From Paraspadella gotoi (Eukaryota > Chaetognatha), in NCBI GenBank assembly GCA_051294375.1, contig CM119266.1:683682-747681 (forward strand): DNA of 64,000 nucleotides, written 5' to 3'. A program made the position numbers and the translations under genes. Below are positions 1-14,496 of this stretch, in pieces. How positions within the stretch are numbered: position 1 is the stretch's first letter; every line of letters starts with the position of its first letter. Below the pieces are notes generated by a model. It saw nothing but the letters and a program-made list of their open reading frames with translations. It made no database searches and had not been told where the DNA came from.

Positions 1-690
1 GGGTGGGATATGTGGAGCGGTATCACGTGCCTCTGCCTGGCTTGTCCGATGTCGAAGAGATGTAATTGATAAGGAGAGTGCTGTACTGTGAATGGATCTA
101 GAGTAGGGACGATTTGGGAAATGCAGAGAGACCGTGAGTTGGGAGAGGAGGGTGGGATACGATGGAGTTCTCTTTGTATTGAGTATAGGGGGGAGAAGTG
201 GCCCGATGGAATTAGAGACTGGTGAGTTGGGAGAGGTAGGGTGGGATACGTGGAGTTCTCTTTGTATTGAGTATAGGGGGGCGAGAGGTGGCGATGGGAA
301 TTTTAGAGGACCGTTGAGTTTGGGAGAGGAGGGTGGGATACGTGGAGTTCTCTTTGTATTGAGTATAGGGGGAGACGGTGGCGATGGGAATTAGGGACCG
401 TGGGTTGGGGAAAGGAGGGTGGGATATGTGGAGTTCTCTTTTGTATTGATATAGGGGGGAGAGGTGGGACGAGGGAATAAGAGACCGTGAGGTTGGGAGA
501 GGAGGGTGGGATACATGGAGTTCTCTTTGTATTGAGTATAGGGGGGAGAGGTGGCGATGGGATAAAAGACGTGAGTTGGAGAGGAGGGTGGGATTAACGT
601 GAAGTTCTCTTTGTATTGAGTATAGGGGGAGACTGGTGGCGATGGGAATTAGGGACCGTGGGTTGGGGAAAGGAGGGTGGGATATGTGGA
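1..690. repeat. 88-bp tandem repeat (minisatellite)
   Basis: Seven to eight imperfect copies of a G-rich unit of about 82-93 bp run from the window edge. The phrase GTGGGATACGTGGAGTTCTC recurs near 151, 240, 333, 417, 505, 588 and 676. Copies differ mainly by one-base indels. Short open frames here are translations of the repeat and are not genes. Confidence 0.9.
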
Positions 691-1723
691 GTTTGCTTAG
701 TTTGTGGGAAGAAGAAGAAGAAAAAGAGGGAAATGGAAAAAGTGAAGTTATTTGTGGGTTAAGTTGAAAAGAGAAGAGAAAAAGTGAGCGGGAAATCTTG
801 GACTCGAAGAATGAGTAAGTACAGATCGATTATAACGAGGAGGAAGGAGGAAAAAGAAATTAAATAAAGAAGATAAAAAGTTTTTCAATGGAATTAATTA
901 AGGAAGATAGGGAAAAAGGAATATATAAATCGCAGGAATTAGGAAGGAGGAAAATAAGATGGAAGCAGAAAATAAAGAATGAAAGGAAAAGTAAGGAAAT
1001 GATGGAAGAAAGGGTGGAAGGAAAGGAGGAAACTGACGGTGAAGGTAGAAAAAAAAAAAGGAAGAGAGAAAAAATATGAGAGGTCGCTGGATAAACTATT
1101 TCCAGGGCTGAGTTTTGAGGAGAAATAGAGCAAGCGCGAATGGTAATTAGATGCGAATAAAGGGATATAAGTTTATGTATACTTATTAATTTTCTTAATT
1201 ATTTTTCCTAATCCAAATAGTGCTCTCGGTACTGGTTGGCCGACGAATATCGAAAACTCCCGCTCAAACTTTGAATCGGCGAAAAGAGAAAAGTGGAGAG
1301 AATAGATCGAACTCATATCGACGTCGAAGAACGAAGAGAGATTTATGCTTTATTGAATTATGGGTCATAAATCTGTCTATGAAATAAAGCGGTTACGATG
1401 GCCATGAAATGGGTCCATCGCTCTTAATTTATCCTCTTCGTTTTTTCCGGATAATAATGTAGAAAAACAATATTGTAAATGAGAAAATTGTCATGAATCG
1501 GAATCCCCTTTATATTTTGTTGTCCGTGAAATTTATAGTTAACTATTTCATAGTATATGATATAACACATTTGTCTGTATTAGTTCACAATACCTTAATT
1601 CTTGCCTCTCGATTTCGCTGTCGTGTCCAATTCTTTTCGGCGAGGAATTACCCGCCAGCGATTCAACGATGAAGGGGGGTAGGGCAGAAAGGTGAGGTGA
1701 GGGGAGGAAGATGATGAAAGGTC

Positions 1724-1726
<3 letters not shown>

Positions 1727-1796
<70 letters not shown>

Positions 1797-1799
1797 GAG
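1727..1799. repeat. (GA)n microsatellite
   Basis: Near-perfect GA dinucleotide tract of about 36 units with one G interruption. Confidence 0.95.
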
Positions 1800-2361
1800 C
1801 GAGACAGACCACGTTCGCAACCAGGAAATAATGAATATTTGATCCCAGCGCGTCGAGAGAGTGAGACGCAAAGTCGATGGCTAATGTGGAGTTGGGTTTA
1901 AGGGAAAGTGACGCTGGGATTCGAGGTAAGGTCAAAGGCGATGAGAGGTGAGAGGTGAGGTAAGTAAGTTAAGGGGTGAATTCCGTCGAAAGTGTCAATA
2001 GTTTAGACGAGATTGAAGAATTAGTTTAAGAATTATATTTTGTACTTTGTACCTATTTCATGATAAATAATAAATGATGAGCTGACTTTTAGCGGCGAAA
2101 GGATTTGACGAGGCTTAAGCCTTCGTTGAATTCAGGGCAGTTGAGTTTTAAATTTAAATTTAATAATTTTCTTTTCTATGTCGACTTCCGTCGCTATTGG
2201 AGTTATTATCGAAAACCAACTTCAATTTATTTCAGAAATGAAAAACAATTTCGAAAAGTTTATCTTTATAACGGAAACCGTCTTTATAATCCAATTCAGG
2301 GAAATCTCCGAACGGAAATGTCCTTTATTAGATTTGGAATGTGGAATAGTTGCATTTTTTC

Positions 2362-2505
<144 letters not shown>

Positions 2506-3239
2506 CCATTCTCTTCTTGTTATGCCTTTCAATTTCTCGTTTCCAGCAATCCCCTCCTCACGGGGCCTCCAGGGAAATACTCGCCAAACTTGGCCGAGGG
2601 GAAGGGGAGAGGTGAGGGGAAGATGGAGATGGAGATGGAGGAAGTGGGAAGTGGACGAGGAAATAGAGACTGGAGAGTGAAGTGGAAAAGGGAGAGAGGA
2701 GAAAGGAAAGATTCTAAATCAAGAAACTGAATGAGAGAAAGATGTTGTGGCTAAAAAAAAAATGAAACTTGTTGAGTTGGGAATATAGGGGATAAAGTCG
2801 AGAGAAGAAAAGAAAAAGGAAAACAGAAGAAAAAGAAAGATAGAAAATAGTAAAAGAGAAAATGAGGATGCCTCAGGGAACTGTGAAGAAAGATAGAGAG
2901 AGAGGGGAAATTGAGAACTGGGATTAACTGAGGAAAAACAAAGCAGTGAAAATTGTAGCATTGACAAGAAACGAATCAGTTGTCTTCAATTGTCCTGTAG
3001 AAAAGTAAGAAAAAAAAGTTAAAGCAATTTGGGGAAAGATTAGGAAGTTAATAAGTTGAAAAGAAAAAAGTAACCCTTTAAATTTAAAAAAAGAATAAAA
3101 AATATATTATAATTTATGATTTATTTTTCATATTTCTTTCATAATGTAATATAATATTCTATTAAATCTATTCTTTAAATGAATAAAAGTGAGAGAAAAG
3201 TACGAAGGAATGAAGTCGAGGAATAACTAAGAAGAAAAG

Positions 3240-3515
3240 ACGAGTAAGAAAAAGAATAAAAGGATTAAAGTGAGAAAGACAATAAAAGGATTAAAGTGAG
3301 AAAGAGAATAAAAGGATTAAAGCGAGAAAGAGAATAAAAAGATTAAAGCGAGAAAGAGAATAAAAGGATTAAAGCAAGAAAGAAAATAAAAGGATTAAAG
3401 TGAGAACGAGAATAAAAGGATTAAAGCGAGAAAGATAATAAAAGGATTAAAGTGAGAAAGAGAATAAAAGGATTAAAGGAGAATTAAAAAGATTAAAGTA
3501 AGAAAGGAAGAACAT
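3240..3515. repeat. 26-bp tandem repeat
   Basis: About ten copies of a 26-bp unit that reads roughly GGATTAAAGTGAGAAAGAGA plus ATAAAA. The same unit returns at 3,955-4,040, 5,095-5,235 and 14,497-14,610, so this family borders the duplicated blocks. Confidence 0.9.
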
Positions 3516-3539
3516 AATCCAAATGTCAAATATATCTTA

Positions 3540-3905
3540 ATTTTAGCGTTGACTTTCGAATGGTTCAATCGGGAGAACGAGAATAAAGAAGGTAAAGATA
3601 GGGAAAAACTAAGGAAAAAGACGACCATCACGAGCACGACGTCACGAGTTCACGAGTTACGGATCAGCAGGTCCAAACGGAGTCCGACGGCGAAGAATAA
3701 AAGGACGGTACATTAAAGCAAAGACATTCCAATTTCCCAAATATTATAATAGCGGTGTTGGACTAGTCGAGATGAGAGCTACATCAAAAGGGACGAAGGA
3801 TGAGAGGCGAAAAACTTTAAGGAAAAAAAAAAAAAAAAATGACGCAACAATCACGAGTCACGAACGTCTCAAGAAAGGTCATTAACCAAGTTGGAACTCA
3901 GTAAC
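3540..3905. repeat. Two diverged copies of the 168-bp satellite
   Basis: The segment has the hallmarks of the array at 15,419-17,850: a TTTTAGCG..TGACTTTCGAATGG block, then GACGACCATCACGAG, then a run of CACGAGT-like heptamers and GGAAGAACA. It ends at a 25-N gap, and the array resumes after the next gap at 15,394. Confidence 0.75.
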
Positions 3906-3921
3906 GAGAATAAAAACAAGG

Positions 3922-3946
3922 NNNNNNNNNNNNNNNNNNNNNNNNN
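3922..3946. other. Assembly gap, 25 N
   Basis: Exactly 25 unknown bases. This fixed size recurs at 15,394, 24,787, 34,724 and 49,608, so it is a placeholder and not a measured distance. Confidence 0.98.
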
Positions 3947-5090
3947 TCAATTAAAGTGACAAATAGGAAATAAAAGGATTAAGTGAGAACAAGAATAATA
4001 AGGATTAAAGTGAAAAGAGGATTAAAGAATTAACGGAGTCTGTTCATTAAGATTGAAAAAAAATTGAAAAACTTAACGAAAATAAAAAAACTTTTGTCCG
4101 ATGGTCATTTAATTCGCCCTTTTACCGGTGGTACAGATTGCGCCAATCCAAAATTTTCTTCGATGCCTCAACTTACCAGATTAATTAAGGTTCTAATAGT
4201 GGCAAATCTTCTAAAGGACCTCTCTCTGAAAGCAATTAAGCGAGCCCCAATTAGTCTTTGGTCATACTTACTTCGAATCATGACTGACAATTTGGGTAGT
4301 ATGGCATTTTAGTCATTTTTCAAAATCTTTGATGGTAAAGTCAAATAAAATTATATAAGAAAAAATACCCTCAATCTTTGCACTCGTCTTAATTCACATA
4401 GAAGCATTGTGATTGATTACAATAATCGATACTCCCAAAATGGTGCCAAAGTCCTGAATTTCGGTTTGAATGCATAAACTTTAGTTTTATTTTGTTTTTT
4501 CCCCAGGAGATGCTTTTTTTAGGTGATATAAATGTTGGTTTGTTTCTTTTTTCTGTACAGCAAAATTTCAACAATTCCTATAATGCATTTAGCTGCAGAA
4601 TATAAAGCATGTGAAACGTAATGAAGCGCATGCGTCTCTCGTCGAATTACTCAGAGAAAACTTAGATTAGAAATAAGTTGTTTACCTCTTGATTCTTCGT
4701 ACCTCAATTTATTTTTTCTTTGCTTTTATTTTTGGAAGAAAGTCTTTTTTATTTATTTCGGACAAAGATTGTTTCAAATGGGATGAGTTCATGCATTAGA
4801 ACCTCCAATCAAGCTAAGACAAATTTGAAAAAATGCTCTTATATGTTATACCTTTTATCAGAGTAATCAGAAACACATTCATCACCATCATGAAAGAAAT
4901 TCTGCTGTGAAGGAGTACAGGATCGGCTAGTACAATCTTTGAGTAAGTGATATCTAGAAATATAAATTTTGGATTGGTGCCATCTCTGTACCCGGGAAGA
5001 AAGGAATCAATGACCGATCGCGGTACGATCTTCTTTTTCTTTTTTTTAAATTTTTTTTTTCAGGATCCCATGAGCAGGACTCCCGGTTAA
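3947..5090. other. Intergenic, no gene supported
   Basis: After a few 26-bp repeat copies this is AT-rich single-copy-looking DNA. An 82-codon plus-strand open frame (4,064-4,312) has mixed composition but matches no family I recognise and has no clear splice or promoter context, so it is not called a gene. Confidence 0.5.
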
Positions 5091-6150
5091 AGTGAGCAAA
5101 GAGAAATTTTAAAAGGATTGTATAAGTGGAAAGAGAGTAAAAGCGATTAAAGTGGAGAAGAGAATTAAAAGTTTCAGAAGTGCCACCCGCAGGAACGAGG
5201 AATAAAAGGAATAAAAGTCGTAGAAAAGAGAAAAAGGAATTAAAGCGGGCGGAAAGGAGAAAAGAGAAGAGAAAGGAGACACTGCCACGCCCTATCTTGG
5301 GCGGGTGGGGAGAAAGAAGATGAAGCCTGATGAAAAGGAAAAAAAAGAGAAAGTGAAAAGGTTGAAGGGCAGGAGTGGCGTGTGTGAATAACAGAAATGT
5401 AAGAAAAAAAAGGGAAGAAAGAGAATTGATAGTGAGGACGGGAAAGAAAAAGAACAGATAAGGAGAAACGGTAGGAATGAGAGAGAAAGAAAAAGTATGA
5501 ATAATTAAGGAGGGACTGATAGTGATAAAGAGATAGACCGAAGCCAAAACGTCACCACCCATTTTGAGTTTTTCCAAAACCGAAGACGCTATGAAAGAAG
5601 TTCATAACTCGTTTACGTTAATACCCAATTCTTCTGCCGACTCGATATTTCCGTATCTATATATCATTTGAATAAAAATTGAGTCACAAAGAATTACATA
5701 AGTAAGCAAACTCTATTTTGTTATATCATTCCGATAGTTAGTGCGACTATCAAATCTGTAACTGTTCTGGGTTTTATAACATGAATTTTTTTTAATTATG
5801 ATCAGAGTCAAAGGGATTAATTGATACTTTTTATTTAATCGCGAATCATTTGTTTTAAAAAACGATTCCCAATATTAATATCTTGAGTCTCTCCCATCTG
5901 TTTTTTCTTCTAAGAAAATTAGATCCTCTCAATTTGACAAACTCTCATTCTCTATTTCTTCTCTCACTTCGGTACAGAACTTTTCTCGGACATGAAACCT
6001 ACCCTCCTATTTAATAAATTTCCATGAAGCGCATTCTCACCCTTTTCTAATTCTCGACCGGCGGGAGGTACCGCGCCGGACGGTGTGAGATGAGGGCAGG
6101 CCTGACCTTACCCAGAGGCTGAATTAAGTGGTACAAGAAAGAAGTTTTAG
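5091..6150. repeat. Duplicated block A, first copy
   Basis: The order of 26-bp repeat units, the text GACTGATAGTGATAAAGAG (about 5,514), and the GC-rich block ending CTGACCTTACCCAG (about 6,101-6,115) all recur in the same order at 14,497-15,390. The copies differ by many one-base insertions and losses. No gene was found in either. Confidence 0.8.
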
Positions 6151-6154
6151 AGAG

Positions 6155-6185
<31 letters not shown>

Positions 6186-7204
6186 AAAAAAAAAAAAAAA
6201 AAAAAAAAAACCAGAAGGAGTGAGGGAGACGAGAGGATGACGACCTCGCGGGAGAAGGGGAGAAGATTGGGTGAGAGAGAGTACGTTGAGAAGTAAGGAG
6301 AAATGTGAAGCACGAGGAGAGAGGAGAGTATGTGATTCGACGAGGAGATGAGAGAGAGAGAGAGAAGAGAGGAGAGAAAAAAAAAAAGAGAGAAGAGAGA
6401 GAAGAGAGAGACGAGAGAGAGAGAGGAGAGATGAGAGAGAGATGGAGAGAGAGACGAGAGAGAGAGAGAATGAAGAATGGTTAAAAGCGTGGGAAAACAA
6501 AGGGACTTTCAACGACTGGGTGATGGCTTCGGTAGGGAATAGGTGTGAACTTTGGGGTGCTGGAGTTAGCGAAGTTGAAGAAGTGGCGTCTGAGTTAGGT
6601 GAGGCGTTCGTGCCTCCGGGCGAATGGTGAGGAATAAATGGGTTAGGGAATTCGGCGCTACTGACCGGACTCAAAGTTAATCTTCCATTTTGAATCAGAA
6701 ATCGAATTGGAAAGTTTATTCTATCATTTCCAAATAAAAAATTGTCTGTTTTCGACAATTTATTAATTAATTATATTTTCAATGCGAAATTTTTATTTAT
6801 ATTATTATATATTTATATTTATATTTTATTTTATTGGACATTATTTTTACTTTTCATTAATTTAGACTTATAAATGTTTCTTTTTGGTCGAAATTGTCGT
6901 TTCAGATTGTTTCGGAAATAGTTACCTTTCTCAAAAACTCGATTTAAATATTTTTTAAATCTTTTTTTCAACATAATAACTAAATCTTCGTTAAACAAAT
7001 ACTCAACTTAAAAAGTAAATCCTCCACGTGGCAAGCACCACAAAAATAAAGTGTCGGGTCGATAGCTCACTCTCTCTCTCTCTCTTCTTCTCTCTCTCTT
7101 CTCTCTTAATCCTCTCTCTCTCTCTCTCTCTCTCACTACATCACACAACAAAAACTCACAGTGTCGGGATAGCGCTCTTCTCTCTCCTCTTCTCTTCGCT
7201 CTCT

Positions 7205-7277
<73 letters not shown>

Positions 7278-8342
7278 TTTATTTAAACCGAAATTCTTGG
7301 AGCCAAGAGGTCATCGCTCCGAGAGAATTTTCTCATTTGTCTCCTTATTCCCTTTTTCTCTTTTTTTTCTCTTTCGTATGTTTAACTCTTTCTTTCGAGT
7401 CGGTCTATTAGTACAAAGATCGTATTGAACAAGATATTTCTTCTTTTTATTCTCAATCATCTTCTTTCTTTTATTCGTACTACATTCTTTGACTTTGGTT
7501 TCGTCTTTTTTTTATTTTTCTTTTTCTTTTTCTTTTTGGACGCGTCCCGAGATTTTCGTACAGGTCACTGTGATTTTGCTTTTGTTGACGTTGGCATGGA
7601 AACAAACCGACATGCGTAGGCAGAAGCATAAGCTGGGATTGACGTTGAGAGGGAAGAGCCATGGTTGAGTTAGAGATAAGTAGGGGAATCGAGAGTGTGG
7701 TGACCAGTCAGAGGTGAATTATAGGTGATTGGTTGAAAAGTGAAGAGAGAAGGGAAAAGCCATAAAGCAAAGGGAAAGATCGGAAAAATAGAAAAGAAAG
7801 GCAAAAGGGAAAAGCCAAAATAAAAAATAGAAAGAGCGGAATTAAGGGCAACGCGGCCAACAGGGCAAAAGGTGCTAAAATAGCGAAAATAGGGAAAAGG
7901 GGAAGTTTTCAAAGTGAGATGCGGGAAGGACAAGCAGGTTAAATCGGCGAAGCGAAGACTCGTGGCTTAAGGCCCAAGGGACGTCAGAGGCACGACAGGC
8001 TGGTGATGGCAAGTTATCAAAACCGATTGACAGGCGATGAGGGTATGAGAAAGATTTCATTAGTTCTAAACTTCTAGCGTTTGTGCTCACACTAAACACA
8101 GTCGGGAAAAAAATCCAAGCAGCTTGGGCTAAAGAAGAAAGCTTATCTTCCGAAAGCGAACGGAACTGCGTCGTACTGCCGCGTGTTGTGAAATGTTGTT
8201 GACGGAGAGATAAGGAAAATAGAGATGTGAGACAGAGACAATGATAGGAGGAGGGAGTTCGATTCACGAGGAACACCGATAGGACGAGTCGTTTCTGACA
8301 AAATTTTTAGCGTTCTCCCTTTCTAACCCGCTCTCTCTCTCT

Positions 8343-8388
<46 letters not shown>

Positions 8389-10732
8389 TAAAGCTTTTAA
8401 CAACTTCCTCGACAGCAATAAAACAAGAGCACCAAATTTCTATCATCGTCTCTTTTCAAGAAAAGAAAAAGAGAAAGAAGAAAAGAAAAGAAAAGAAAAA
8501 AATAGAAAAAAATAAAAAAAAACCTTAAACAAAAAACGGAAAGAAATCTAAACAAAAATTTTTTCTGCTTCGAAATTTTTTCGTGACAATCTTTATTAAA
8601 AATGAAAAAAAAAGACATTTAATTACATAGTTGTTAAAATAAAGAAAAAACGAGGAACATTTGACCCGACCCGGAGGATTCAATTGCCTTTTGAGTCCAG
8701 TCAAAGGTTAAAAAGGCTGAGAAATTTTAAAAACTTGTTCTCCCGTTTATCTTACGAGATCAAAATTTGGTGAGAAAATGAGCGTGACATGGTTTTTTCA
8801 ATTGTTGTTGTTTGTGGACATTTTAATTTTTCTTGCAAGCTTGATCATCTCCCCTAATTTCATATTTCTCATTTGTTCTTCTCAATTTAGGTCAATGTAG
8901 CCGCGAACTCAACCTTAAAGTTTTTTTACAATCATTTAACTGAGAATCAATTTGAGTGTAAAGAAAAGAATGTTTTATGTAACAATTAATACTTCTTTGT
9001 ATTGATAATTGAAGAAGTTTTTTGACCGCGTTCCACAATTTTATTTTCTTACTTGTTTTCTTTTTATCTGAATAATGAACAAAAAGGGATAAAAAGATTA
9101 CAAATCTTAACATTAATTTTTTTTGTTAGAATCGAGAATATTTATACACACACAAAAGAGCGAGTCTTTGTGGATGATAAAAATGCTAGAATAATATGAA
9201 TATAAAACAATTCTCTAGGTAGAACGGCGGAAATGTATAGCGACAGGAACATCCGTAGTACCGAGAAGATAGAAACACAGAGAGAGAGGAGAGGAGACGA
9301 GAGAGAGAGCAAGATGAGAGAGGAATTAGAGAGAGATGATGAGAGGGATTGGAGAGAGAGAGAGAGAGAGAGACGGAGAATCTTCTGGTCGGCGGTTACT
9401 TAAAGACCTTCCTAGGGGACCCATTATGCAAAAAAGTGGAACCTTAAAAATTATATAAATATTTAGTATTTACCGCGAAAACAGGCGATGATTCGTTTGT
9501 GTCAGGCGTATGATTTCGTTTGTCAGCGGATGATTTTCGTTGTCAGTGCGATGAGTTTCGTTTCGTCAGCGATGATTTCGTTTGTAGGCGATGATTTCGT
9601 TCGTCAGGGCGATGATTCGGTCAGGCGATTGATTTCGTTTGTCAGACGATGATTTCGTTCGGTCAGGCCGATGATTTCTGTTTGGGTCAGGCGAGATTTC
9701 GTTTGCTTCAGGCGATGATTCTTCGTTTGTCAGGCGATGATTTCGTTTGTCAGGCGATATTTTCGTTCGTCAGGCGGATGATTTTGTTTGTCAGGCAATA
9801 TTTCGTTCGTCAGGCGATGATTTCGTTCGATCAGGCCTCTGAAATTCTCGCCCGATGGTTTACTAATTATTTTATTTCAACAATAATTATTTGTTTACCT
9901 TTGTATACTTGACATACTTAATACTGAATTGCGCATACAAAAAATTAATTGAGCAAACAATTAGTTAATTAATTAATATACAATAATTAATTAGGTTGAT
10001 TAATTATTTTTTTATAATTAATCGTCTTTAGGCGACTTCATCAGATTAAGTTTTTTTCCAACGTCGTTCTTTGTCTTCGTCGTCTTTTCGTTAATGTAAT
10101 AATTCAATAATTAATAAATAACAATCAGTTAATAATTAATTTAAATAGTTAATTTATTTTTAAAACATTTGATCTAAGTAACTTCTTGGACAATATATAG
10201 GGTTGGGACCGACGGACCTGACAAAAGTGAATTATAGAGCCGGAATTTCTGCTATAATCAGATCCGGCTTAAACATTCAAGAAAAGTTTATGAACATCAA
10301 TCACTCGGGAGCCAATTTTCAAAAGGCGAAACGAAAATATTCTTATCTCGTAACAAAACCACAGATCAAATTCGTGAAAAAATCTTCACAATTTCTAAAC
10401 GGATCAATGCGATTCGTTTGAAGCGGCCCTGTCGAAGCAATTACTTAAATTTAATTAAGAGAAAAATGTTTTAATAATGTTCGTTTTCGATAGAAGATTT
10501 TTTTTCAAATATCCATTTTTGATAATTATTTAAAGTTTATATTTGATTCTAAAATTATTTGTTTGTTGTTGACCTTAAACCTTATGTCTATTTCTTGTAA
10601 CACCTAACTGACTCGCTTTAATTATGAAAATAAATCAAAAATTCTTTTAAATAAAAAAAGTTTTGTTTTGTATATTTTCTTTTTCTAACTGACACCCGCT
10701 AATTTTTCCATTTTGAAGTCGACTTTGAACGA
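6151..10732. other. Upstream flank of METTL27-like copy 1 (duplicated block B)
   Basis: A poly-A run (6,157-6,210), GA/CT tracts (7,060-7,273; 8,334-8,386), AT-rich DNA and a 20-bp minisatellite precede the first METTL27-like copy. From about 6,480 onward the order of landmarks matches 24,230-30,417, except for extra sequence near 24,812-27,055 in the second copy. No coding exon was recognised. Confidence 0.7.
9483..9840. repeat. 20-bp minisatellite, degraded copy
   Basis: Tandem copies of GATGATTTCGTTTGTCAGGC with many one-base changes. The same array, cleaner, lies at 29,110-29,551 in the second copy of the block. Confidence 0.9.
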
Positions 10733-10857
10733 TGCTTCGCTCGATCCCCCAAATCACACTGCGAACCAACTCGTCGGCCGAGTCGACGATCCGAAAAGTA
10801 AGTCCATCTCTTTACTAGACCATTTATTTGTATCTTTTAATTAATTCGCTCTCTCTC

Positions 10858-10932
<75 letters not shown>

Positions 10933-13900
10933 CCCCTTTCCCGTCCGCAGAATAAATTCCTCCGCCAGAATCCCAGATTTTTCAAAGAGAATGGGAAGCG
11001 AGAATTTCGCAAAAGGTTTATCAAATGTGGAATGGGTTGGACTATTGAGAACGACATGGGTCTCAGCCGGTTACAATGTGACTTAGTCGAGCTTTCGGGC
11101 AAAACATACTATCATTGTGAAAGGAATTTTCAAATTTTACGAAATACATCGAAGATTAATATTTATTATGTTTAATTTTAAAAAATTTACTGCACTTTAC
11201 GCAATTACTAAAATAAATATATTAAAATGTATTGATAACGAATTCCTTTGCCCATTGACCAGGGGGCGCTCTGGACGTCGAGTACGTGGTTCGCTCAACT
11301 TGGACAAGGTCCGCCCGAATCGGACATATGCTGCTCCGGCACTGGGCTCGTGGGTGCGTTGCTCAAGCGCAACGGGTTCGTCAATGTGGATGGACTCGAT
11401 TCTCTCTGCGGTAAGACAAAGAGGTAAAGTTGCTCGCAACGATTGAAAGTTCTCTCTGCGTTATATGTTTAGTATTCTTAGTATGTATTAAATTAGTAAT
11501 AAGTTTCTTATTTATGTAAAATTATGAATTGTTTAATTCGCCGGTGCCTTCTACCAGATAAATCATTTTCTCGTATTTTTCGTTGGCATCAGGAAATTTT
11601 AGAGGCACGCGGACAAGCAAAGGAAAATCTACAAGAATTACTATTGTGCCAGTTCGGTAGCAATCCGCCCAGTCCCATTGCGGCCTGGTTAAATGCAACT
11701 TTGAGATTAACGCGTAAACCAAAATATTTCAACATTTTTGTCCTTTGCGTTAAGGTCAGCTACGACTCGTGGTCACCGTGTCGGGCAGTTTTCGCGACGG
11801 CCTTTGGATTGCGACGCTTTGAGAGATTTGTTTGCGACTCTTAAAGGTCGCGAGGTTACGTCTCAACGCCTATTGCGGGGAAAACCTGCGCAGGAAGTTG
11901 CCCGCATTTTAGGTTAATTGTTGTTAAGGTGTGACGTTAAATATAAAAATTATTCATTCATTAATAATAAGCAATCTTGCCCTGACTTTGAACAGCTTTT
12001 GGTGGTTTAAGGCCTCCATCACTCTTACACGGATAATGACATTAGCAGGTCCCTGCAGCTTTCAATCAAACAACCATGGATCTTAGTTCATTTTAAGTTT
12101 TGTTTAACTTTTCAACAAATTTTGATGCAATTTTTTGATACTATTTTTATGCCAAATTTTACGCTAAATCTGATTCTAATTTAAATCTCCCCACTTTATC
12201 TCCTCTCTCCATCTCTCAGGCAAAATTTTGACCCGTACTGTCGCGCCCTTTGTGAAGGCGAAGAAATGGCGTTTGGTGTGACGAACACGTCAATCCCGAT
12301 CACTTCTCAATTGAACATCGCGGACTCGTTACAAGTGCTTGATCGCAAAAGCGATGGCGGAGTGTCCGTACAAGGTAAATAGGAAAGAAAAAAGAAGAAA
12401 AAGCCTCGGTCGCTTGTGTCTATTTTTTTTTGTTTTCGTATTGTTTACGGTTTCAAGTTTGAGTTTTGATTATTATTGATTCTTTGTCACAATGACGGAC
12501 ATCAAAGGATCATTTGATGGTTCGATTAATTGAATTTATGTATGGGGAAGAAGAGTTTAGCGTTTCGATCTTAACGGCAAATTAGGCAAAAACTTTAGGC
12601 ATAGTAGGCATAGTAGGCAGTGTTATAAACCGTTGTGTTAGCCTGTTTTCATACTCGGAGATTACCTGTTGCTTGTTTCGTGCTCTTGCCTGTGCGTAGC
12701 GGAATTAGAATTCTACATTAAAAAAATTTAACGTATTGCACCTATTTTTTTAAAAAGGCTTTTTAATTGATTATATTATTATTATTAGTATTAGTCGATA
12801 TATTTTATTAAAAACGAATTTGTAAACGTCAATGACTCAAAACACTCTTCTTAGGACGTTAATAATATTTGTCAACCTTCCTTCCTCCCAGAGTCGGCCG
12901 ATCTGAAACCACCGCTGTCGAGGGCCTGCGTCTCTCGGGACATGGATCAAAGGTTGCGAGAAGTCCGAAGGTCGAGGAGCTCACTCGCTCGATGTGGGTC
13001 GCAGATTATCTCCGGCTTCTTTTAAGAATCGGGGCAATGAGAGCAAAATCCTCGTTCGTTAGGAGAAAGGAGCGGAGAGGAATTATAGTGAGCGAGGCTC
13101 AGGCACAGGGTTTTCGATAGCATAGTTATGAAAACATTAATTAATGATATCATTACAATATTTATTTATTTATTTATCTATTTATTTTATTTATTTTATT
13201 TATTATCTTATTTATTTATTTATTTATTTATTTTATTTATTTATTTATTTATTATTTTATTTATTTATTTATTTATTTATTTATTTCCTTAGAAGTAATT
13301 ATTTCTACTTTAATTCGGAATTCTCATTAGTTTGTAAATCAATGGGTAAATTATTTATATGATAGACTTCGAAATCGATCGAGCGATCAGCATTCAAAAG
13401 CCCGTAATTTGGTCGATACGCCGGGCGAATCTGATAGTGACTGGCTGTTATTTTTATTTTTACTTCAGGCGTAACAGAGTTGACAATGATTCTCTTCATA
13501 AATTGCCAATGAAAAAGAATGATTATAGGAGGTAAGTTAATTTACAGAATGAAAGAGTAAATAGAATTTATTAGAATGATATATACTTTACTAAAAAGAT
13601 GAGCACTTAAAATGAAAACTAAAAGCAAGGGATAAAGAAAGATATAGCAAAAAGAAAGAAATAAATAATCCATTTTCCCTCCCCCCCCTCATTTTCCCAG
13701 CCTTCTCGATCGCCGCCGTCGTCTCGGCCCCTTGAAACCAACGCTACTTCCGTTCGCCGGACTCCAACTCACTTGCGTCGGTTTCACGCCTTCCGGTCAC
13801 GTGTGTTTTTCACCGCGCGCGTTCACGAGGACGACGCAACCGAAACGTTCGACGAGGAAGACGAAGTCGTCGGCTGCGCGGTTGGAGCAGGGTCCGATGG

Positions 13901-14032
13901 GAACTCCTCATTGACCACGTCATAACTGGTAGGCGTTGTCGGCGACGACGAGACGACGACGACGACGACGACGACGACGATTGCCTGAGTTCTCGAGTTC
14001 TACTTCGACGTTTCAGCGAAGAGAAGAATTGA
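10733..14032 (+). pseudogene. METTL27: METTL27-like methyltransferase, indel-disrupted first copy
   Basis: This is a second version of the nine-exon gene at 30,418-33,529, with the same exon order and the same intron microsatellites ((CT)n in intron 1, (TTTA)n at 13,157-13,287 in intron 7). Almost every exon carries one or more single-base insertions or losses, so no continuous reading frame remains. Exon 3, for example, has lost bases inside the SAM-binding motif region, and exon 9 breaks up the FDAAVVLGP strand. It is not uniformly worse than the other copy. At the exon 7 acceptor this copy has a proper CAG (about 12,890-12,892) where the other has CTG, and at the end of exon 4 it keeps a T that restores phase. 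That pattern suggests two noisy readings of one locus (or two haplotypes) rather than an old pseudogene, but a true decayed duplicate cannot be excluded. Confidence 0.75.
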
Positions 14033-14496
14033 TTGAGAGATCGATGAAGCTCCAAGTTTTCGTCAAGTTTGAAAAAGTACTTCAGAATGTTAAAGGTTTA
14101 GAACCTTAAGCAACTTTGTGTTAATATTTTATTGCTACACTCGTAATTTTTGTTTGCACTGGCAAATTTGAGTTTTATTTATTTCGATTAAAGACGTTTT
14201 TTAGATGGCTTAACTTTTTTTTCGTTTACTTATAAATCTTTTGCGGACTGTTAATTTTGCTTTTCTTCTCTCTCTTCACTCTTTCTCTCTTTCTCTCCTC
14301 TCTCCTCTCTCTCTCTCTCTCTCTTCTCTCCCTCTCTTCTCTCTCTCTCTTCTTCTCTTCTCCTCTTTCTCGTCTCTCTCCATTTTCCGCCACGGTTTGA
14401 TTTAATGGCTAGCTAGGGTCCTTCTTTCGACACCGAAAAACAACGAAAAGAAACTTTAAATTTGAAAATGTTCTTTACCAATCTCCTCTCTCTCTT